Made by a program: the position numbers and the translations under genes. From Eumeta japonica (Eukaryota > Arthropoda > Insecta > Lepidoptera > Psychidae): DNA of 64,000 nt. Location of the stretch: contig BGZK01000285.1 in NCBI GenBank assembly GCA_005406025.1, positions 434,001 through 498,000 on the forward strand. The letters run 5' to 3'. This document shows, piece by piece, positions 50,894 through 63,970 of the stretch. Every line of letters begins with the position of its first letter. Within the stretch, counting starts at the first letter, position 1. The notes beneath the pieces were generated by a model. The model had not been told where the DNA came from and searched no databases. It saw only the letters and a list, made by a program, of their open reading frames with translations.

Positions 50894-53631
50894 CCAAGTT
50901 TAATTTAATTCGTAGTAAAAATATCAGCCAATTTCTAGACAGCAACTCGATTTCTACTACGACGTCCACATGTCGGACGACAGTTCACATTACATTACGA
51001 ATACGATGACGTCGTGATGTCGCCGACGTCGACATTTTAATACGCGCTCGGTCCGAGATCGTGCTCCGGCGGTGGGCTCCCGTGAAAATGCTGATTCTTG
51101 ATTTCGGCGACCGGCGCCGGCGCACCGCGGACGCCCGCCTTTGATCCCGCATCGAGCCGTATTCGTTTACAATGCCGGGATACTGGGAAATGTCGGCGTG
51201 TGAAAACGGCAGGTTTATGATTTTCGCACGATAATAAAATTCTCTTCTTTTTTTGAAGTAAATTGACATTCAGAAGGGATAAATGAATAGATATTTAATT
51301 GGTTGTACTTAAAATCAAGGGAGTAGCTTTCCATAAATAAAGTGGAATGAAGAAAAATTTTTTTTTCTTGCTCTCCGTTGTGTGGGGTGTCCTTAGATAG
51401 GTATTAAAAAATGAATTAAAGGTCCTTAAGTAAGTTTCTCACAAAGATGTAGATTTTGTGGTTTATTATTAATAATAATAAAAATTATTAATTGCCAAAT
51501 TATTAAATTCGTATCCCTTCATCTAAATTTTTTAACTAGGTATACGTTTTATACATATAAAAAAATATTCGGTTTTTTAAATAGTTTCAACGAAAATAAT
51601 TGTGAACAAAGTCTCTTCATAAGTTTTTTTCAGATATTTTCACTTTTCAGTTATCAATAGTGATAATTTAATCACAGGCCTATGTGAGTACGCCTATGGA
51701 TCGTAATGCAATAAGTAATTACCATTCAAACATGTAGATATTCCTATACTCATATTATTTAAGTGGAATTTTTCCAAATTTATGAAGAGGAATACGACAC
51801 CCGTTTTGAGTAGCATAGTAATTTTATGGATTTATTTGTCAAATATCAATCAAGGACAAAATACTCGCAAAGTCAGTCAGTCTGAACTCCACCGCGTTTT
51901 TATAAAAAGTTAATACAGGACTTTTACATAATACAGAACACTATACGGCAGTCCGACTGCCGACTTAACCCTTTTTTTTTTCTATATGCTACGGCTATAC
52001 CTAGATATTTTAATTCCAGCTTCAAAAGCGCTAGGGATCGCTCCAATCTGCTGGCTAATTATTTCGGTAAGTCCTTTTTTTATATTTCAACATTTGTAAT
52101 ATATTACAATATAACAGGTAATTTATATGGTTAAAGGTGACGTCTCATCGGCTTATTACTTGTATTCAAAATAATACAGATATTGAATAGGATCGTGTAT
52201 AGTTGAAATCCTGTTCAGTTGGGTAAGTATTCTTATTATTTGAAATTTCAATATTTTTTTTAACATTATTTTAGTTAGCGCTACTGAATAAGAGATGGCG
52301 CTTATTGTTAGGACTAGATATTTACTAAGATTTATATAGTTTCACATTTATCCTTTCTTTTTCTACATGTACTACTTAGCTTTTTACTACATATAGAAAA
52401 AGAAGAGTTTGAACAAATAATTCGTTTTATTTTCTTACATGAATATATATTTTTTATTTACGAAAAATATATTTTTCGATTATACTTTCCTACATCTATC
52501 TAATTCTCATATTTAGAAGTACATCATATTTTCTTTTCGGAATCAGATTTTTATTTCTTGATGTTATAGTATTTTTCTTTGGAATATTATATATTTTAAC
52601 ATCAATCCCATATCGACTTGAACCGAACAATAATTGTTAATAATCGATTATAGAATCGATAAGGTGCTTCCCCGAACACATTATCGTTGTCTTCGCACAG
52701 ACGACATCCGCAAATAAATACATTTCGATGATAGCGAAGAAATGCCGCGAATGGATTTTCATTTCGTGCGAAAACAAAATTAATTTTATCTGCCAGGGTA
52801 TTAATTCTATCGAGCAGGGTTTTTACGTACCCCAAAGTCGGTTTTCGACGCGCATTTCGGCTACGTGTCAACGCTTAGATCTAGGTTCCGAACGATTGGT
52901 GTAATTTCATACCCTTGAAACGGACTGATAACACCTCTAGTCCATCTAGATGTATTGGTGTAACGTTGTGATTAATAAACTAGATATCAATACACGAACC
53001 AGTACATTGATTTTTATAAAACGTTGCAAATATCTTGGGTAGTCGTGAAATATCACGGCGGCAAATAATAGGATTTGAATTACTATTTTTTTTATTAATT
53101 AATATATTTAGTACTTTTTTATATTTCGAGGAAAAATTGCAGTTAATTCAGTTTTAGCTATATCAAAAATAATTAAAATGTGATTTTTTTTACTGTCTCC
53201 AATAGAATTTTTCGATTGATTACTCACCAATAAGGTACATAAAAATGAAAATCACGTAAAGTTATCAGAATATTTTTTTTTCAGATAGAGTTCCCCCGTC
53301 GAAGAAGTGGAAGTTAACGATTCATAATACACATATCAGTTTACAAATACGTTACGAGCGTTATTTGAATATTCTTAGAAGGTACCAATCTGTTAAAACA
53401 GACTATTAGCGTATCAAGCATCAGATGGGCAGAGGACCCGGAGCGAGAGGACCCGGAGACAACACTACAAGGCCGTGACGTCATTGCATTACAGCGTCAT
53501 ATAAAATACATGTTAAATTGCATTTTAAAAGAAAGATACCTCAGAGAATTTTTAATAATTTACAATAAATTTACCTACTCTAGATTTTCGACATATTTTA
53601 ATATTGATTTAAGTAAGAATTATTTATATTT

Positions 53632-54062
53632 TTGACGTGACAACGTCTTAAATTAGGTTGCGGCTGGGAGTCACTTATGAAAAAGTGTAACGCTCGGTAA
53701 CGTAACGATGAGTCACCGAACGAGAGAGTGCCTTGCGTCTCTCTCCCACTCAACTATGATCGGTCTGCCGCGCAGCACTAGAGAGTGCATAGCTTGCAAA
53801 TGTATTGCAAGTTATTGTATGTATATTGTATATAAATACGTATGTATGTGTAAAGGTAAAAATAAAATTTTGTTAATATGAAATTCAGTGCAGATTCTTT
53901 GTATAAATTAATGTTTTAAATATAATTCTTTGTATAAATAAATGTTTTAAATTGTTACTATTATTTCATCCTTCTTCCTACTATACGAATGAATATTCAC
54001 ATTAAAATGATTTTACCATTCAAAGTCGTTGTCACGTAAAACTTTCAGTATACCGACTTTTT
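53632..54062 (+). mobile_element. Non-autonomous repeat of about 430 bp, copy 2
   Basis: Starts TTGACGTGACAACGTCTT, contains GGTTGCGGCTGGGAGTCACT and ends CGTTGTCACGTAAAACTTTC...GTATACCGAC. It is the inverted, closely similar partner of copy 1, 10 kb away, lacking a short GGCATTCGGCGGGCC-like insertion present in copy 1. Confidence 0.7.
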
Positions 54063-54324
54063 TCTTGGTAGAAATTCATAGGTCGGTTATTAGAGTGTAG
54101 TAATAGGTAATAAATGTATTATAAAATGTACCCTATGTATTGTGTTCTATTAAAAATCGAGAGCTTCGAACAAGCTAATAATAAAGATAAGGAAATCACT
54201 AAGCTATACAGGAAAATTTGAAACGGTATCGAATTTGATACCTCGCGCGTCAGAAATAAGTCGTGTTACCCGCTCGACTGCGGAGCCCGTTCAAACATAT
54301 AACGTGACGACAAAGAACATTTTT

Positions 54325-54590
54325 ATTTGTTAACTAACATTCGCTCGCGACTTCGTCTACCTGCGTGTGAAACGAATTCCTTCATCTCTCACATCTATTC
54401 CATTTTAATTCAACCCCGACCTCTTTGTCCGATCACGATTCCGATACCAATATTGATTTCGATTTTAATCCTAATTCCAAATGTCAATCCGATATCGACC
54501 CCCGCGCCTCCATTGCTAACTCGGTTCCTATGCTGATCTCGGTCTTCTTGTATACGTTGCATTACTGTCAGTAATAACCCATAGACATTC
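54325..54590 (+). mobile_element. RTE-type LINE remnant
   Basis: CATTCGCTCGCGACTTCGTCTACCTGCGTGTGA followed by TTTTAATTCAACCCCGACCTC and repeated GATTCCGATACC/GATTTCGATTTTAATCC text, as in 3' parts of lepidopteran RTE-like elements. Confidence 0.5.
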
Positions 54591-55671
54591 AAACTTTGTT
54601 ATATACTCAATATATTATGTCTTTGAACATAAAAGAAAAAAAAAAAAGAAAGAGGAAGGTATAAATCTACCCTAGATAGCGATCAAAAACCAATTTTTAA
54701 GTATGCACCCTACACCTTGCCCTTTCAAACCGAAGACTTGCTTAGGAAACGTCTATTCTGGTGTCTAATAATGACTTCGTGCCTATTTTACCCTAATATA
54801 TAAAGAGAAAGTGTTTTTCATCTGTCCATACTAAATACGGGACCGCGATTACTGATGCACAAAAAAAAATGCAATGACCAGACATCAAAACTGATTATTC
54901 ATATCGGAATCATGTAGGACTCTAATAAGCCTATATATCTAATTAGGTAAAAGAGGTGCGACGAATCCGTCTGAATCGCCTAGATGCATCTTAAGTGTAG
55001 ATCTATTAAAAGCGGCGGTGTTTAGTGCGATCATAGTGATGCATCAATCACGGTGACGATCGGGTCGTGAATGCAACCCGACCAGCTGTGGCGAGGGCTT
55101 AACTACAATCGACACGTGCACAGAAACATACGGACTCGTAAATTTTATATTACGACTGCTTTCTAAAAAAAAAAAAGGTGAACTAAAAACTATTTATAGT
55201 CACATTTCGGTTCGCACGAATATAAAGCGGTGGCCAAATATTTAAATAAAATCAATGTTAATTTCATCAATGATGTGCTTGTTTAGAATTAAAGCTAAAC
55301 GTAATTTTAACACTACCGAACATGTGTAAATAAGCTGTTTTTCTACTGAGTATTTCACCGCAACGCAAAAAAAAAGTATTAGTTAAATAAAACGTTTTGT
55401 CTTCAGTTTTCGGCTAAGAATCGTTTATTTCCAAGTATCTATTAAAAAGCGATAGACAATTGAATTTCTTTATTTTTCTATTTCTATTATTATTAAACAA
55501 AATAGTGATATTCTTAGAGTATCACAGTCAAAATTACATTGCTAAAATAAAAGTTAACATCATAAATATAACTAATACCCAATATTGTTATTGCTTACAA
55601 TAGTAGACAATATATCGTTATCCAAACAGGTTTTAGGAACAATTCGAGTTTATTCCACCACATTCTTTTAT

Positions 55672-55829
55672 ACTCACTTTTAACAAAAAGTCACTTGTTC
55701 CAAATCCTCATTTTTACTATTATGAGGGCTAAAAACCGTTAAAAGAAGAAAATGGAACGCAAAATTAATATTAAAAATTTCTTTTTGTTAAAAGTGAGTT
55801 TACACGGAGATGGTAGAAGAGGCTTTTAA
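55672..55829. mobile_element. Second member of the AACAAAAAGT MITE family
   Basis: Inner inverted repeats ACTCACTTTTAACAAAAAG (55672-55690) and its perfect complement (55781-55799) bracket about 90 bases. The right end continues to GGTAGAAGAGGC, as in the copy at 16.7 kb, while the left outer end is diverged. Non-coding. Confidence 0.65.
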
Positions 55830-57282
55830 TACTATACGCAGATGAGGTAATTGATTAGTGAAATGACATTATTTTCAACAGTCATCAAAGCAGATTAAAT
55901 TCCTACTTTAATAAAATATTTTAGTTTCACGCTATACGGAACCTGCACCAGTTTAATTCCTGTTTAAAATTTTTGGGGTTGCAGGGGGCACCTATCGTGT
56001 GACCTTTGATCGCGTCGACGGTCCTAGTGCAATGCCGTCGGCACGCGCGGGTCGCGTTTTTTCTTTGTGTATAATTTTGTCTTTATGTTTGCACCGATTT
56101 AATGTTGTTCTGATAAACGATCTATATATGTGAGGCACACTATGAAATTAATATATTATAAAACAAAAGATAGATTCCAATTATTAGGGATTGGGATAAC
56201 ATCAACGAAAGGATAAGCGTGATTCCCCACTAACAATTAATTAAGCATAAATAAAACGTAAATCGATTTAATTTGCAAAGTGCCTACAGGTAAGCACTTA
56301 ATTATATTAATCGTGTACTATAACACAATTCGATTAGCTTTAAATGTAATAACATTTAAAGCTAATTGCGTTAAAATCATTAGAGTATAAAATATTAATC
56401 TGTCTCATCAAATACTTAGACAGTACCCACGTAATTAGATAAACGATTTTTTGAATAGAATTTCAAAAATGTGAAAGTTGCATTAGCAAAATAATACGAC
56501 ATGCCCCAAGAGCCGATATTGAGCAAGCGATGCTCATTGTTTAAATTAAGCTATTTATGTGTGCTACAAAATTGAAATTTAAATAAATGCATCCTTAAGT
56601 ACGATAAAGAAAGTTCCAGAAAATAATTATCATTATAACCTTCAGTAGTTTCAATCAAAAGATTAATTTCTTTAAACGGTAGTTATATTACAACGAAACA
56701 ATAATAATAAAATACATTCCTGACCTTTTCTATTTTTGTTTAGATTTAAATTTAAATAAAACTTAAAATTTTAGTTTTAAGTCTTATTAATATATTAGAA
56801 CGATCTTATACAAGTGAACGAGTTATAAGTAACCATTAAATTTACTCTCGCATTAATTGAATATCACATTATTATGTACTGTTCATAACATTCAATTAAT
56901 ATAAATAAATGATAAAAATATATTCTTTTTTTCTTAGTTCCCACTACATTGTGAATATAAAAAATAAAAATAATATTGATTTTAAAGATAAGAAATTCGC
57001 TAAATAATGCAACTTTAGGCAATAAAAAAATATTGTACTGATAACTTTAAAAAAAAATTCGAGCAATAAAATGATTTATCAAGACTATTTTAAATGTATT
57101 ATGTAAAATAATAATTGATCTCAATAATAATATACATTAGAATAATTGCATCCCGACGGATAGCCTTAAGGATGTCGTCGGCGGGACACGCAATAGAATT
57201 TGCGAATCCACCAAAGCAAAATACTTAATAGGTAATAAACAATATCAGAGATAAAATTGTCATTTAATCTAATCAAACTCAC

Positions 57283-57385
57283 CTAATTGTGAATTTTCAA
57301 TATTATCAATGAAACACTCAGAAAAATGTCCGATCGCGTACACCAAAGTCTCTCACTTGTCACCTTAACAGAATTTGAGCACAGA
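57283..57385 (-). other. Candidate non-coding first exon (5' UTR), probably of the RREB1/hindsight gene
   Basis: On the minus strand a TATAAAA box (57418-57412) is followed about 30 bases on by a pyrimidine/purine start region, then about 100 bases without any ATG, then a consensus donor ATTAG|GTGAGTTTG (donor GT at 57282-57281). Joined to the exon at 46055 the leader would have no AUG before 46018. Ownership by the zinc-finger gene is inferred from strand, order and the missing AUGs. The exact start site is a guess. Confidence 0.42.
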
Positions 57386-57504
57386 CGTATGTCTAATCGA
57401 CTAAACACTAATTTTATAAACACTTAAAAATAATTCTCAAATAACGTTAAGTATATAATGTGTGTGTAAATATGTATATATACGTGCGTACGCGGGACTC
57501 GGTC

Positions 57505-57704
57505 CGCGCACGACGACCTCTCGCGACGAGATGTCGTCTCGATGTGATGAGAGCAAGCAATGTCGCTCTGCTCTCGGGGGAGCACAAGATGGCCGCCCAT
57601 TGGTCGGGAGCGACCGCGGTTCTTGCGCGGGAAAGAGATAGCATCAACTTTCGGTCGTGAGTGCGAGCGGGACGTAACGCCGTCTCCTCCGACCGCCGGC
57701 TCAG
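57505..57704 (+). other. Candidate first exon of an unidentified plus-strand transcript
   Basis: GC-rich segment ending at a consensus donor (CTCAG|GTGAGT). An ATG at 57560 is open through the donor, with codons beginning MSLCSRGSTRWPP, but the peptide is Arg-rich and matches no family I know. It may be leader sequence of a coding gene beyond the window or of a non-coding RNA. The start is approximate. No downstream exon was recognised before 64000. Confidence 0.3.
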
Positions 57705-59079
57705 GTGAGTTTTTAAGAGCGCGAAATGATAATATGGAGATGGCTGACGTTATTACCTTATCAGATTAATTTATTATATATATGTTTTTCATGTAAAAGG
57801 TATTTTATTTATAATCTATTAGAAAGCAAAATCTAGCAGCAAATGTATACAAGTCATTGAGGTACCTAGTTAGCTTATTCTTGTTAATAACTCGAAATGG
57901 TACTTAGATTTTTTTTTTTATAGAAGTTAGAGTTATATACAGCTGCTAGTATGTTATTGAATAATTCTTCCTTGTGAAAAACATTCACACTTAACAAAAA
58001 CATGATTTCGAAAATTGTTTAAAATGGCGGTGAATTTTCCAAAGACTGATTGAAAAGAATTGATTTTATCACTAGTAGTTTATGTACACAAGTCACAATG
58101 TATCAAGATAGGGATACAATACAACGGTTCATTATAAGTCCTCACTGCCCCTCCATTAATATCCTTTTGCCTATTATAAATGGATGCAATAGCAATGACA
58201 TCTTATAATACCTCAAATATTACTAAGCATACATAAGTTAAAATTATTCGGGTTATAATGTACGTAGATGCCTGTATAAAATGAATTTCAATACAAATAT
58301 TGAACTATGATGGCGACACTTACTAACAAGGTTTTGAAATTCAGTGTAATAATACATATTTCAGTCTATGCCATTTGCAAAAATGTCAGTTAGGTATATT
58401 CAGTTTGACGAGTGATCGTGACTAAATATGAATCGGAGTGTAAGTCGATATTCAAGGCCAACAGAGGGCGTTAAAGCAGCAAACCATCTGCGCTGAGATA
58501 AAATAAATAAAAAGTAGATGTTATAAACATGTACTTCCAATTCTTTGTTTCAGTTTAATGTTGTGCCAATAAATACTAATGTGTATTATACGATCCAACA
58601 TTTATAAAATTTATAGGGACAAGAATAAAACCTATTACAAGGATCTGATATTCCACAGTAAATTCATATAGAATAAGTATTAAAATTCATTAGAAGTATC
58701 CCGAGATAGAAGAATATGTTAGGATTTGTAAGACCATGTTGAAAAATCGTTTTTAATAATTATAAAATAGCATCTTCAGTGTTCGACAGAAATTTGAATG
58801 GCCAATATGACTAGCATCCAGTGTGGAAAAGCTTTTAATCGACGTATAACAAGTTGGACAATAGAATGACGTTTACCTACGTTTTCGATTTTAAATATGT
58901 GTACCCGTACACGTAATGAAATATATGTATATTTTAAGCAAATTGTCTTAATTGTTTACAGTTGGATTATTAATTAGCATCCGAAAGTAGTGATTAATAA
59001 TACATTTGTTAATATTCAATATATTATGTTACTAATACATCTAAGTATAAATGTATTTTATGTATGTATTTGTAAAAGC

Positions 59080-59225
59080 GGAGCACGGTGGCTCAACGGT
59101 TCAATCCTCAACTACCGCCCCGTTTCTCAAAGAACGCACGAAGCCGTCGGTTCCGGACATTAGCTTCGCATCGACGACGACGACCGCCATCAGGCCCCGA
59201 TCCGCAGTGGATGTCAATGAACAGC
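59080..59225 (+). mobile_element. Decayed tRNA-derived SINE
   Basis: GGAGCACGGTGGCTCAACGGTTCAATCCTCAACTACCG retains a box A and a damaged box B, followed by a GC-rich body ending near ...GATGTCAATGAACAGCC, unlike the flanking AT-rich DNA. Confidence 0.45.
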
Positions 59226-61444
59226 CTGAATGTCAATTCTGAAACGAAAGAAATTTAAGAAGAAATGTTTACTTCCTACATTATTAACACTCATATTATT
59301 AAAGATTACTCGTGGCTACTGTTTGGATTGTGCAAAAAACGGCGACAAACATATTATTTATGTAATTGTCATAAGCACCTACTTAAATATTAGACATACT
59401 TATACATCTACCAAGGAGGTGACCAGAGAATGTGCGATGAGCAATGAAGAAAAATATCTATGCGGGCTCCATTATCTCGGCAAAAAGGATCAATTGACGT
59501 CCCGCAGATAGAGCGGGTCAGTCGCGGGCACAGCCTTAGCGATAACAACGGGTATTGTTATCATGCGATCGTCAGGTATCGATTGTGATTTGTATTAGTT
59601 TTTTAGGTGTTTGTAGCTTTTTAAAGGGGTCATTTTTCACATTAGCTGTCGTTTTTTGATGATATTTTAATACCAACAAAGGAATGACTTATGCTATTGA
59701 ACTTCTGCATAGAAACCGGTAAAGGGAAAACCGAAAATTTGGAAACTAATTGTTGGTTTGTTAAAAGACAATATATGGTCGTTGAATCACTAAGTCATAC
59801 GCTATTTATTCATTCTTGAAACATCAAAAGGTGTCGTTGATAGAAACTCTGACCCGCTAAAACTGAAGCTATCTCGCGATAGCTCTAGTAGGCTCTAGCT
59901 TTATTAATTTTTTTGAAAAATAAAATTAAATTTTCAAGTCGAGGTAAAAAAATAAATATATGTACAAATTGCTTTTAATAATAGGATTATGGAATCGAGT
60001 TAATAAATTTCATAGAAAATGATTTTTTTTCTGTAATCGGTGTTGATTTTTAATATGGTCAAAAGCTTTATAAGGTATTTTCAACACCCCAACTGGATGG
60101 GGTATTAAAAGAAATAATTGCCTTCACATTATTTTGTGACGTAAGTGCCACGGACGGTCTATCGTGACACATTATATATTTTATAATTTAGGTTATGCGA
60201 GAGGACAGATGGACCTACATACATAAATACCTGCATAAATACGTTGTTAAAATCTTAATCTTTATGGTTATGTCTCTTGATACGTTGGTAAAAAAAAATT
60301 GAAATTTTGTAATATTTTTATTTCCTGAAGCACAGCCAATCAAAATGAAAAGAAGTTAGTGTGTGAAATATTTGCATTGATTTATGTATATATAATATAC
60401 AAACTATGACTGCTTGGCTTGGTTTAGGTACATATTCAAAAAATAGATATTTTTGATTGCATACATCACTAAATAGTATTAGTAAAATGTTTGAGATTCG
60501 TATCGTACAAAATATTACAATTTGTTCTATTATGTATTTCGCAAAACATAGGGAACCGAATGAAGTTAATTAAAAAAAATCCACTCATAGACAAAACGGT
60601 GGAATGCACATAAATGTCAAAGCTTCCGCGGATGATCCTCACAATACGCTTCACTATGGTACGGTCCTTTGAAATAACAATCATAGTTGCTTGCATCTGT
60701 ATGTATTTTCGTAACCCTGGTGCAAGTTGCACTATCCAATGACACTAGTTTTCTCGGTGAAGTGAGTCTACGTGGTGAACCAGCATATATGTTTGAGTGT
60801 TCACAGCGGTCTTCAAAAATCTTCTAGAATAGATCCACGACCTTATGTATCGATATAGGAGGAGCATTTACAATCATCATTGACATTCTAAAAATAAGGC
60901 TTTTTTATGTCATATCAATGTATGATGTAATAACTGAGTTGGGTGTAGGCGACACGTGAGGCACCCGTCCTTGGTGCTCAGCCCCGATAACGTGGGTACT
61001 ATTCGCATTTGAATTTAACTCTAGAAGGACAGTGAGGGCGAAAAAGAAAAACAGTCGTTGTGTAGAAAAATGAATCGATCAGCGCTGATGCCCGGGTACA
61101 ATGGCCTCGACAAATCAAATGATATCAAAAATATTTTTATTTCGTAGGTAATTACGTGAAATACGTCATTAATATATTGTTTTCGATATTACCCATTCCA
61201 AATGCTGATTCACCTACAGAAGAATGGGCAAGTTACTCAAAGCTTGCTCTTTTTACACATCGATACAAAGGATTTAGTAATTAATAATTTAGTCGACATT
61301 TAAGAATAATATGAAATAACCTGATAATGAGTAATGAAGAGCCGAATGTGAGACATTTAACGAATGAGCTTGGGTATATATAAAATTAATAAGCAAGGAA
61401 AATTGAAGAACTGACCGAATAAATATAGTTTTCCTCCTACCGGT

Positions 61445-61560
61445 TTTAATTCAAGATCCCGGGTACCCTGAACCGGACGAAGGGTACCGTCCGTGCTACA
61501 ATGTTCTCATACTATGAGAATCGGATTTGCAAAATCCGCTTTCTACGTCTCGTAAAGGAG
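61445..61560. repeat. Cluster of short palindromes
   Basis: Three neighbouring inverted repeats: GGGTACC...GGTACC at about 61459-61490, TTCTCATAcTATGAGAA at about 61505-61521 and CGGATTTgcaAAATCCG just after it. No known element fits. Confidence 0.4.
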
Positions 61561-62339
61561 AATGAATCACCGACAAGACTTTTTCAAGTCTGAACTAGGC
61601 GTTTGTATCGCTCGTTACAAGGAAAGTGGTCAATGTAACGTTAATTATACACTATTACGGAATAAGCGTACAGCGACGAAGTCAATTCGTAATTACTTTT
61701 CGAGGTATTATATTAGAGTGATTAACAAATTCATTTCTACTCAATGAGACAGAAGCGTCTCATCGTTAATTATTGATTTATGCGCAGTAAAAAAAATATG
61801 AGTAACTTTTACAAAAGTGACCCGTTCGCATATAAGTCACATAATATACGAAATTGTAGACAGGAAATTTATTTATATACCGACATAATATGTCTGTCCT
61901 TATACGCGGAAGGGTTAAATATGATAAATCGGTTCCGAAAACCGTTACACCGGCAGAGAGTGATCACATCTCGCGGGGTGACCTCGGCTATCGGTCAGCC
62001 GCGCCAGGGCAAACACGGCGCCCTCCGGTGCGCCGACACGCGCCCGCGCCGCCGTCCGGCTCTACAATGCGCTTTTTGTTCGATATTCGAGTAACGATTT
62101 TTTTTTTGGGGTAACTCACGAACTAGCGCTCGACCGCAGGCGTATAACTATTTCACAATTCATCTGTGTGGTAAAAGTTAAACGAATTTCAAAATGTGAA
62201 GGTTCGCGTTTTGGAACACAATAAACTCGGTACTTGACGTAAATCCGATCTAAAAACCGGCCTAAATAAATCTGACTTTAATATAAGGGGAAATGTGGGC
62301 ATAAGGATTTTTCATAAAAATGTAGGTAAACCAGCTTTC

Positions 62340-62965
62340 TGCGCCGGCGTCACCCGCATACACATATAACGTGCTCTTTGGTCTCGCATATAGAATCTTG
62401 CAGTCACTTCCCGCTCTCAATTCTGATCCCGGTACCGTTTATGATTTCGATCGCGTCCAAATCCCGATCGGCCACTCGGTTTTGACCCACGTCTCGTTCT
62501 CGAGAAACGTGTCTCATAATTTATAATAAGCAATATTGATACCACATTTTATAGACACATCACGCTCCATAAAAAAGTTTCATACAAAATTTAATCCCCC
62601 TTGTACCGCACTTGAAAAGTGAATTTTAAATAATCCTTTCTCAGTGGGTCCCCACCGTGTACAAACTACCATCAAACCAAGATTTGTCTCAATCGGACCC
62701 CTAGTTTCGGAGATCTCGTGATGAGTGACTGAATGTCGATTCGCTTATATGAGTAACTAGCTGTCCCGCCCGCTTCGCTGGGTAATTTTTATTTATAAAT
62801 AAAATGGCGAAGGATTTACGGAATTCGAAAAATCGATAGCCTAGAACCATCTACAAATCATCCCGCATCGAATGGTCCCAGTCCCATGTCTATACGTTTA
62901 GTAGTTTTTACGTGATTGGTGAACAAAGACAACCTATTTTCATTATACATGTATATATAAAGAAG
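62340..62965 (+). mobile_element. RTE-type LINE remnants
   Basis: Contains CAATTCTGATCCCGGTACCG...GATTTCGATCGCG text and, at about 62757, ACTAGCTGTCCCGCCCGCTTCGCTGGG, the standard lepidopteran RTE-like phrase, followed by the AAAATCGATAGCCTAGAACCATCTACAAATC-type segment. Probably two overlapping copies. Confidence 0.55.
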
Positions 62966-63127
62966 ATATTAAGCAAACGCCATATTGAATTTGTTAAATA
63001 CGTATAAATCGTAGAATCTTTATTTCAATTAGCTTTGGATGTTTTTTTCATAATTTCATTAAATATCCTTAGGTACTGTACAGACTAGAAAAGGGTCAAA
63101 AATTGTAAGCTTATACCTAACGGTTTA

Positions 63128-63220
63128 GGGGGCAATACGCACCACGAACGGAGAGTATGTGATCATCGCCGCCCATAGGCAGCCGCGTACTCATAAGAGA
63201 ATCTGTAGTGCAGTGCGGGC
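63128..63220 (+). mobile_element. CR1-type LINE fragment
   Basis: GGGGGCAATACGCACC...GTGATCATCGCCGCCCATAGGCAG again matches the dispersed motif seen at 28.35 and 41.8 kb. Confidence 0.45.
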
Positions 63221-63891
63221 CACTTAATAGGTTCTTTATAATTACAATTTAAAGCGATCAGCTTACTTTTAACAAAGTATTTTCTGTTAAAGTCAACATC
63301 GACTTAACCTAATATCTAATATAACATACTTGCTTACTTGCCTTACCTCAAACACAGGACCACCTATCTACTATCAAGGTCCGACATAAGAGCTTATCAC
63401 AATGAAGTTACTGTTTAATTTTATTTTTTACTTTCTGTTCTGCCTTAAATTCTTTGGTGTATTAAACAGCACGAAGGTCTCACCTTGATAAAAGCATGAA
63501 CAAATAGGAAATCGATTACTAATCTTTATCTCAAATGACCGATTCTTAACAAACACGATGACGTGCGCTGTACAAAGGAAAAATTATCTGTGTAAGTACC
63601 TACTTAGCGAGTTATTTTAGTGAGTCGTATTATTTGTTTTCCAGTTTCTACATTTTAGTTTTAGATATAATATGAATAGCGGACGTCTTTTGAGAAAAAT
63701 TAAAAAAAAAATGCATTTACACGATGATGCTGATACTTTCATAAGATATTTATTAAAGTTCATGAATAAAAATAAATGTTTTGATTAGCCATTAAAACAT
63801 TCGATATAAAACCGATTAATGATTGCCGCATTTGTCTTGAAGGAGTTATGATTGGACTCTTCTAACGATAAAAGAAAACATATGTATTAAA

Positions 63892-63894
<3 letters not shown>

Positions 63895-63967
<73 letters not shown>
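63895..63967. repeat. (AT)n microsatellite
   Basis: Uninterrupted AT dinucleotide run of about 73 bases at the right edge of the window. Confidence 0.95.

Positions 63968-63970
<3 letters not shown>

Larger units (their letters stand above)
46056..57282 (-). other. Presumed upstream intron of the zinc-finger gene
   Basis: Between the small coding exon and the candidate leader exon. Mostly AT-rich, with CpG-rich blocks at 47.40-47.62, 48.95-49.16 and 51.0-51.2 kb, exact CREs at 48737-48744 and 53476-53483, a perfect hairpin at 50.82-50.89 kb and two non-autonomous transposons. No zinc-finger coding was found. Confidence 0.45.
57281..57720. promoter_or_regulatory. Candidate divergent promoter
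   Basis: A CpG-rich block sits between a minus-strand TATA box plus first-exon/donor (57418-57281) and a plus-strand segment that ends in a perfect donor CTCAG|GTGAGT at 57704. A TATATATA run at about 57475-57482 lies upstream of the plus-strand segment. This is the arrangement of a bidirectional promoter. Nothing in the sequence identifies the plus-strand transcript. Confidence 0.4.

Noticed and set aside
59230..59511. Frame with a hydrophobic N-terminal segment resembling a signal peptide
   Set aside because: Adjoins a SINE, Lys-rich start, no cysteine pattern or family match; insufficient to call a gene.
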